A stretch of 64,000 nucleotides of DNA from Eopsaltria australis (taxonomy: Eukaryota > Chordata > Aves > Passeriformes > Petroicidae). The notes under the pieces were generated by a model. The model did not search any database and was not told the origin of the DNA. It saw only the letters and a list, made by a program, of their open reading frames with translations. Both the position numbers and the translations under genes were made by a program. Positions 56,913 to 64,000 of the stretch are shown in pieces; position 1 is the first letter of the stretch, and each line of letters begins with the position of its first letter. The DNA lies in NCBI GenBank assembly GCA_034509425.1, contig JAVTVJ010001780.1:18988-82987 (forward strand), read 5' to 3'.

Positions 56913-59900
56913 ACCTAGTACTCAGCAGAAACATAATGCTATATATAAACTCAGCACAGTTTCCCCCCTAATTACTTTGTCTGCATCTTTCAATTTCATT
57001 CTGTGTCAAGCTTTGCCAAGGTAACAAGTTTGGCATTTTCAAAAGGGGGTTGGATGATTAATCCTTGAGGCCCCTCTTGTAGGAACACCCCTCACACACC
57101 CCCAAAATGTGTGCTACTGTACTGTGGGTATTCTGAGGGGCAGCTCATGCTTGTCTGATGTTTATTCACATGAAGTTCCTGGTCTTGTAGACTTTTTTCT
57201 TTCTTTTTTAAAAAGTCTGCATGATTCTAGCTGTGTGCTAGCAGCAGATGCCCAATGGACAGGCAGGGATCGCCCATAGTGCTCTGTAAATGGAATATTA
57301 CCAGCATCCTGCCATCAGGCTGCAAGCCTCTGTTATTTGTTTTGTGTTCTCTCAAATCACTCAACACTGAAGTCAGGTGTATAACCAGAATCTCAAATTT
57401 CATTATTAAAACAAAAGACAACCAGTAAAATAAAAAGAAAAAGGAAAAAAGGTTTCTAGTTGAAGTGGTAAGACTGAAAACATGAATCCCAGTTCAGAAG
57501 CCAGAAGGCATATGAAGTTCAAAATAGCATTATTTGTCATAAATCTCATGTGTTTTCCAGCCAATTTCAAAGTATGTTGGGGCCTTGCTCATAATGTTTG
57601 AGCAAGGATTGGTAATATGCTAGCTGCTCTCATGTGTGTGACAGGCCCTTTACAGAAAAAGCCTACAGCCGTGTTTTGTCCTGGTACTCAGAAAATCCCT
57701 CCCCACAAATTAGCCCATCTATAGATATCTATATATCTTTGTGCCTCAATTAATGATAAAAGGGCAGAGGATACCATCCTTTGTTAGGTATTTTATATGG
57801 GTAAAATTGCTAGTGAACCCCCTGCAGAACACTATGTTTTATGCACTTTTCTGGTTTAAAAGCCCACTTTTGTGTTGAATGATTCTATCAAATGTGTCAA
57901 TTTGTGGGTACCACCTTTGTGGCTCAGTGGTGTCTGGATCAAGTGGCCTCCCTGTAAGGGCTGGCTCAAACCCAACTGGGTGCCACTGTGTTGGCCAGGC
58001 TCCCCTGTACCCCAGAACTTTTGAGACTTGATGCTTTTGAGCTTTGAAAAATAAGAATAAAGGATAAAATACTGGGCATTAAAGTAGTGTGCCGGTAAGT
58101 GAAATGACAGCACAGAAGTGAGGTGTTGCAAATCGTAAAAATAAGGGTATTCTTGGAAATACAGAGGTAAGTGATGTGGCCAGGCACTGAGACAGGAAAG
58201 GGTCAGGTTCAAGAAGCCAAAGTATCTTTGAGAAGCAAGAGAGAAAGAACAGCAAATTGGTCTTCACACCAGGACTGTTGTGGGACTGTGAGGTAATAAA
58301 TAAAGGCCAAAGCAGCTTACTCATAAAGCAGAAGAAATTGTGAGCAATACTTTCCATTTGCCTTCCCTGTAAAGTCTTATATCATCCTAAAACACACTGG
58401 AAATGACCTTGTTCAGACTACAAATGCACCGCTGACCCTGTGACTTCATCCTGCAGCTCTTTGAGTTGTGCTTTTTTTCCCGTTTGTTTCCATATGCTCA
58501 CGAGGGCTCAGTGAGTCAGTGCACGAGGAAGGGCTTTACTACCCCTGGCAGTACATGGTGCCCCCCAAACTGCTGCTCTTTCCAGGCTCTGTCCTCAGCT
58601 CCTGCACATGGAGGTGGGTCCTCTAACTCAGGGATTCAGGTCTGTGCTAAAGGAGACCACAAAACATGTGGACTCCTGAACTGAATACTGTTCTTTATAA
58701 TCTCTTCTCAAATATGTGTCTTTAAACGTCAGAAAGGCCCAGGCCTTGGTTTCTTGTCTTATCTTCAGTTTTTGTGGATCACTTGGACACTGATAACTGC
58801 AAAAGAATTCCAGATAAAAAACTAAATTTTTGATTTTATTTCCTGGGCTTAAGGACAGGAAGGCTATTCTCAGGGAGGTTCCAGTGGAGTTTTCCCACTG
58901 GCCTTTTTTGATTCAAAACGTTCCTACAATTTGGGTACAGTTTGAGTGTCATTACAGAAGTCCAGTTGGCCCTCAAATAACCTACTGTGCTTATCAGTGT
59001 AATCAGGACCAAGTCATTGTGAGAAGTAAATAATAAACAGATGGACAGTCGTGCTATGCTGGTCTACAAAGGGTAGAGGAGAGCAAAGACACAGAACAAT
59101 GCCAGAACATGACACCATGATGGCTTCACTAAATCTAACCGTGAACAGGTTTAGGGAAATTTTTGCATTCCCAGATGGAGAGAGATAGAGTCAGGGAATA
59201 AAAGGAGAGAGATCCTTGAATAGGTATCTGACAGGATTCTTTGCAGACAGCTTTATCTGAATATCTGGAGAAGTTTGTCGTTAGTGTCATGGTAGCAGAC
59301 TGCTACCCACCCTGCTCACAGCCAGCTCCCCACTGAGCTTGGGGTAGTGCATTTTGGGCTGACAAGTCATGTTGGATTTTTTTTCAGAGATCCTCTTCAT
59401 GTACTGGAGGAAGAAAACACGAAAGCTGTTTCAAGTGCTATCAAATTTTTCACATACCAGTTGTAAATTGCTTTGTTATACCCAAGGCAGTCAGCACTTT
59501 CCAGAGGGAGCAAAAGAGGAAAAGGCACTGAATAGCTTTGGTTAGAAAATACTTTCTCCCCCTTTCTTTCTCCATTTTTCATATTTTCGGTTAAACTGTG
59601 AGAAGTTTCAACAGGAACAAAACTTTTCCTTATTGCCTTGTAGAAAGGTCACATGCTAAAATTTTGAGCTAGGACTGGAGGTGGCTTTTACCAGTGCATT
59701 TTACCTGTATTAGGTAGGAGGTGCAGAAATCTACAGCAGTGAGTTGGAGCTTTGGCACCAGAAGCACTTCTTTGCATTCTGTACTCTTAGTACCATCAGT
59801 TTCTCAAGGACAGGCTGACCCCTGAGTTATGATTTTGGCAGCTGAAAGGAAGCAAAGCTCCTTTTTGTTTAAGTCCTATTTAAATTCCGTGCAATGGATT

Positions 59901-60112
59901 TCTTTCTCTTTTGGTCACTTTAAGTCTATGCATTCAGAGCAGTATTTGCCTATTTATGAACAGGAGTCACACTGAGGCTGAAAAATAATAATCAGGCTAG
60001 TTATGAAGACTTGGGCTGGTGGGTGCTCTACTCTTGAGGTTGTAAATCGATGGTCTCAGTCTTCAGCACCTCTACTGGCCCCTTGTGTATTAGGGGAGGG
60101 ATTATTTACCAG
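56913..60112. other. Unique sequence, no recognised gene
   Basis: About 3.2 kb. A short piece near 57042-57080 resembles the CR1 3' end (GTTGGATGATTAATCCTTGAGG) but is too short to call. Nothing else is recognised. Confidence 0.55.
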
Positions 60113-60630
60113 TGTTGCCTTTCCCCCAGCCTGGAAAAGAAACTTGAGATGATTTTAGCAAGGAGGTAATATAAAAGGGGATCTTTATTTTGGTGGTCTT
60201 CAGGAGCAGTTATGGAAAGGTGTCCATAAAAGCCCACCCCCTCCAGGGGTGAGGACATATTTATAGCTTTTAGGAAATTAGCATAATTGATTAAAAGCAC
60301 CAATAAGGAGAACAAGTGGTGATTCCATTCCCCCCCAGGTCCAGTCCCTCTTCTGGAGCCCCCTTCTCAGCATCGGCTGTACTTTGTTTATGAAAATGTA
60401 CCTCAGAGTTGTTCTCGGCCTTGGTTCCCAGGAAGAACCGAGATAGGACAGGGCCTTGCACCCCCCTGGGGCTTGGAGTTCTGGAATTTGTTTTGTCTTT
60501 CTGTTTAGGGAAAGGCCATGGAAAAGTACTGGAAAAACTAGCTATTACTACAATAGGCTACAGAGCTACAAATATACGTGCAAAGAGTACAGAGAATATA
60601 TAAAAGAAAAAAGGCAGAAACCGAACAGCA
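60113..60630 (-). repeat. Probable solo LTR, another family (about 518 bp)
   Basis: On the minus strand CTATAAATATG (about 60268-60258) is followed about 75 bases downstream by AATAAAGATCC (60188-60178), a TATA-to-polyadenylation layout typical of an LTR. TG/CA ends at 60113 and 60630 are plausible, but no clean target duplication is visible, so the boundaries are provisional. Confidence 0.5.
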
Positions 60631-61150
60631 TCACCAGGAGCACCTCACACACCCATTTGGAAGATGACCAACTAATTAATGTTTGCTAAACGCTTTGTGA
60701 GCCTCAGGGGAAAAACAGCTATGGAAAGACAAAGTCTTATTATTGTTATACTGCACCTAATGTACGTTAGATGTTTTTGAGGCATCCGGCACTGCATAAA
60801 TGTTGTATGGTATTAAAACTCACCTGCCCTTCTAAGAGCAAATAATAATTACTCTGAGTGATGAGAGAATCTTGAAGTTTCTCTGCTACGAATGTTTTCC
60901 TGTTTACTAATTCAGAAAAGGTCTCATCCAGCAATTGCTGAAGCCAGTGACTTAAGCAGCCACTGGCTCAAGAAGGGCGAATTACAGAAATAATTTATTC
61001 TGTGTAAAGCTCTAATCTCATAGGCTGGACTGTGCTCTCCAGAGCATATTTCCCCAAACTGCATGCCTGGGGCTGAGTCACCTCTCTGTCCATAGGGCTG
61101 CCATAGTCTTACGGTTTGAGGTTTGGAAAACCTGGCAGAAACACCAATTG
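60631..61150. other. Unique sequence, no recognised gene
   Basis: About 0.5 kb with no recognisable feature. Confidence 0.6.
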
Positions 61151-62970
61151 TGTAGTGGTTTTAATTCGCCTATTTGAGTCCCTGGCTAAATGCCAGCACA
61201 CTTAGCAAAATTTACTTGATTCTTGTTGTGAGATAAGGATTAATAGCAGGCAAAGTAGGCTCATACTTTAAGGAATATAAAGAGAATTTATTAACAGACT
61301 TAAAAAAGAGAATAATAAAAATCAGGAATCAGAACAAAACCTTTAGAACACCCTTCTTCCCCCCCCCCTCCCCCACCTCTCCATTTCTTTCCCACTGACC
61401 ATACAAAAAGACAACACTTCAACTTTTAGTTAGTTTACCACCTCTGAAATAGTCATTTTCTTAGTGCATGTAGGGAGAGAAGTTTTCCTTTACCATGTTG
61501 ATTCCCATAGGAAAATACAGTCCTTATGGTTTTCAGTCTTAATACAAGCAGCCACCCGGAAGGAAAAGATCTTCTTGTTCTGGAAAATCCCTACCACTTT
61601 AGTAGCTCTCCCAGGACTACTACAGTGGACATATGATGGTTGCTGAGGTACTCTTTTGAGGACGAGCATTTCTATTACAGTGGCACTGAAATCCCCTTTT
61701 CTCATTATTGGCAACATAAGTCTTCTGTTATTCCTGGGGCAAGGAATCTTTACACAGGAGTCTTAGTCCACTGGATGTAGATAGAACATTACATCCCCTC
61801 TTTTTCACTCTTTTAGACCACTGTTCATATATTACAGGGTATATTATAGCCGAGTTTATCAACATGTCTTTACAAGAGAAGTTTCAGCCTTAAAGTTTAG
61901 ACACTCCTCATTTCCTCTTTCTCTGGATATAGGCCCATCTTGATTTGAAAGACAGGTGTCTGTTAAGGAAGGCAGGAGCCTCCCTTGGAATGGGAAACTG
62001 TAACCCCTCTCCCTCCGAATTATTATAAATTTGAAATCAAGAGGCTCTCAGGCAAAGATATGGGAATAGGAATAACAATTCTTTACTAATATCTAAAACA
62101 AAGCTAACAAATAACAACAGCTATGGTGTTAACCAACAAACAGAACCAGAAACCCAGTGGCAACCTGCATGGCCTCAGGCACCTTTTCCTTTTGGTGCAG
62201 TTCCAGTCACAGTCTGCAGAGAGCGCTTTGGGTGCGATGATTCCCTGACGGCTGCAGGGGAGGACACTCCAGCACGAGCTCAGGTAGCACACGGTAATGG
62301 CGGCTGCCCGGGGAGAGGATGGAGAGGCTTTGTTTCACAAACCCTCGGGGGCAGCTGGTGTTGGTGCCACAGCAGGATCCTTGGACACAGTGAGCTGGGA
62401 CAGCAGGAGGTCCCGGCGTGCAGGGGGAGCACAGTTACAGTGCAGCAAAAACTTGGAGCGGTGCCGGAGGAGTGGGAGAGAGACGGGCTGGTGGCAGCTC
62501 GGCTCCCGGTGGGGTAGAGGAAAAAACTCACAGCAGAAAGACCAGCAGCTCCATGCTGGTTTCTCAGTGGCCGTGGGTTCAGCAGACAGCAGCTCCAACC
62601 ATCCAGCTCCGAGGGTCCTGAGCAAGAGAGCCAGCCCTCCCCCCACCCTTGCTTTTTCCAGTCCTGAAATCTCGAGTTGTATCTGCTTCTCAAGAGAGAT
62701 TTCTCCCTCCCACCCCCCACCCCCCTCCTCTCCGCCCTGTCAAAGAGAAAGACCCTGGCCACGCACTTTTGTTCTCTTAAGTACCTCTGGCCACGCACTT
62801 TTGTTCTCTTAACTACCCAGTATTTAGTTCTCTAGCAACCCATGGGAGAAAAATTCCTGAAGGAAAAACCAAAAATAAAACAACTAGATCCAAAACCCCT
62901 ACAAGGCCTTGCTTCATTCATTACCTTGGAGTCTTTATGTTGTACCTCTTGCAGGTGTGATGCCTTTTTC
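61151..62970 (-). repeat. LTR, family B copy 5, 5'-truncated and split
   Basis: Starts at 61151 (TGTAGTGG in plus orientation, the LTR 3' end) and follows copy 4 closely through 61935. It is interrupted by a family A solo LTR and resumes at 62909 for about 60 bp before similarity ends. The promoter half is missing. Confidence 0.8.
61936..62903 (-). repeat. Solo LTR, family A (968 bp), nested in family B
   Basis: Minus-strand family A LTR with perfect target duplication AGGCC (61931-61935 and 62904-62908). The terminal dinucleotide at the left is decayed (CA in place of TG). Contains a 32-bp tandem duplication near 62755-62818. Confidence 0.9.
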
Positions 62971-63325
62971 TTGGTCTTAGGAAATAAAAGCTCAGACACG
63001 GTTAGAGGGTTGGGGGTCATTTATCTCGGTATTTTAATAGGATCCCATTCGATGCATTGCTTCACCCAGGTGACACGCGTCACAAAATCCTCCCACCCCC
63101 CAATCGAGTATACAATTAAGGACCTTACACATTGGCATATCTAACAAGAGGGCCCAATAAGGGGGCTGGGGTGGGCTAACTTCTAGTTTACAGAATCTGT
63201 CCTGCTAGGGGACCTTGAGTTCTTACAACAATAGAGTGTTTGGTCTTCTAACTCTACAGTTTCTGGAGTGTTTAGACTCCCAGCCTACTGGACACCAAGA
63301 AACCAGGCTTAAGTATCACACCCAT
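62971..63325. other. Unresolved stretch, possibly an LTR remnant
   Basis: About 350 bp. On the minus strand a G-rich run (near 63104-63090) precedes a TG start near 63085, a TATTAAAATA box near 63040 and a TTTATTTCC stretch. This resembles a truncated polypurine tract plus LTR, but no partner copy is present to confirm it. Confidence 0.3.
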
Positions 63326-63678
63326 TGTTGCCTTCTTGCTGTGAAGGCAAGGCGACCTGGTTCAAGAACGACAGCACGGTAGCTCGGCCTCACCCGAGCC
63401 ACTCGGGCCACGACTCACAGACACCAATGTGGTGGATGGTCAAATGGCGTTTATTTCCTTATCTCACGAGGTTAAATAGTCTAGGGGGCTTCACTACGTC
63501 AGAAAGGGGACGATGGGATAGCTAGGGTTAGTAAGGAGTGGAAAACTACTGGGTTAGGAGAAGTTGCATACTCTGGGTGATCTGTTATCATGCAGGAAGG
63601 AAGGGAGGGGGGTTCCATGCTGCCCTTGCTTTCCGTCACATCGCGAGATCTTCCGTCCGCCTGTCCCTATCTACCACA
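63326..63678 (-). repeat. 3' LTR of gammaretrovirus-like provirus (353 bp)
   Basis: On the minus strand it starts TGTGGTAGATAGG and ends AAGGCAACA. It has CTATTTAACC as a TATA-like box and AATAAA about 20 bases later (near 63450). The compact length suits a gammaretrovirus. Confidence 0.85.
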
Positions 63679-63697
63679 CTTCCCCCCCCTTTTTCAC
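63679..63697 (-). other. Polypurine tract of gammaretrovirus-like provirus
   Basis: On the minus strand GAAAAAGGGGGGGGAAG runs directly into the LTR. Confidence 0.85.
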
Positions 63698-63842
63698 AAA
63701 TGAATGAGGTAGTCATAGATACATGTATCGAAGTGAGGTATGAGGTAGTAACTTGACATGGGGAAAGGGGTTTGGTATACCTGAGTAGATTTCGTAAGGC
63801 AAGTTAGAAAAGTCTTGCGATTCACAGTGTTTACAGTTTGGA

Positions 63843-64000
63843 TTACAGCATTTGTTGATGTTCTAAAAACAGAATGTTGGCCCGTTCCAGACGGGTCTGG
63901 ATAAAGGAGACTAGTTTGTTCAGCAGGCATGGTCCAAAGGTAAAAGCTAAAAACAACATTGCCAATGGACCTACCAAGGCGGAAATTAGTGTGGTGAGCC
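63843..64000 (-). CDS. env: Env transmembrane subunit, C-terminal end (partial)
   Basis: The minus-strand frame from 63998 codes for 51 residues before TAA at 63845-63843. A hydrophobic membrane anchor (LISALVGPLAMLFLAFTF) is followed by GPCLLNKLVSFIQTRLE, the palmitoylated-cysteine and amphipathic tail pattern of gammaretroviral p15E-type subunits. The cytoplasmic tail ends shortly after. Only this C-terminal piece is in the window, so the state of the rest of env is unknown. The family call rests on the short tail pattern and the compact LTR. Confidence 0.75.
   Translation of the reverse strand, partial: LTTLISALVGPLAMLFLAFTFGPCLLNKLVSFIQTRLERANILFLEHQQML

Larger units (their letters stand above)
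63326..64000 (-). mobile_element. Gammaretrovirus-like provirus, 3' end
   Basis: Read on the minus strand: the end of an env gene (64000-63843), about 150 bp of 3' untranslated sequence, a polypurine tract, and a 353-bp 3' LTR (63678-63326). The rest lies beyond the right edge. It is a third retroviral lineage in the window, besides the ERVL-class and betaretrovirus-like elements. Confidence 0.8.

Noticed and set aside
57042..57080. A CR1 3'-end remnant
   Set aside because: Similarity covers only about 40 bases and lacks the diagnostic tail repeat.

Overview
The window looks like bird DNA, most likely from a songbird. The evidence is a CR1 LINE with the avian-type endonuclease-RT linker, long ERVL-class LTRs with 5-bp target duplications, and a betaretrovirus-like provirus carrying an alpharetrovirus-like Env. 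By hand count about 38 of 64 kb (roughly 60%) is LTR retroelement, far above a typical avian autosomal average. This suggests a repeat-rich compartment such as the W chromosome or heterochromatin (inference). I recognise no host protein-coding gene, tRNA, rRNA or CRISPR array.

Layout. (1) 1-5613, minus strand: the 5' part of an ERVL-class provirus (ERVL-1) with 5' LTR, a tRNA-Lys-type primer site, a broken gag, and a pol reading frame open for about 1,000 codons to the left edge. (2) 5614-11086, plus: a second, more decayed ERVL-class element (ERVL-2a), cut off inside gag exactly at the ERVL-1 LTR and ending in a 920-bp LTR (family A). (3) 11087-22999: mostly unique sequence with one solo LTR (family C). 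(4) 23000-30249: nested and inverted solo LTRs of families A and B, plus a CR1 fragment. (5) 30438-39579: a betaretrovirus-like provirus with two LTRs, gag, dUTPase-like/protease, pol and a shortened env. Two canonical -1 frameshift sites are visible. (6) 39580-44203: a second copy of the ERVL-2 element (ERVL-2b), joined directly to the betaretroviral 3' LTR and interrupted by a family C solo LTR. (7) 44204-61150: mostly unique sequence with solo LTRs of families B, A and probably one other. (8) 61151-64000: a family B LTR with a family A solo LTR nested in it, an unresolved stretch, and the 3' end of a gammaretrovirus-like provirus (LTR, polypurine tract, Env tail).

The most interesting signals are in the ERVL-class elements. 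First, gag and pol share one reading frame and are separated by a single UAG in all three copies, followed by a hairpin that is conserved in position but differs in sequence; this suggests programmed readthrough. Second, the Gag N-terminus of ERVL-1 carries a membrane segment and a tandem array of GTQT motifs resembling dynein light chain LC8 binding sites. The LTR families, their target duplications and their nesting allow a relative insertion history to be read, and the unmatched flanks of the betaretroviral provirus point to recombination between elements.
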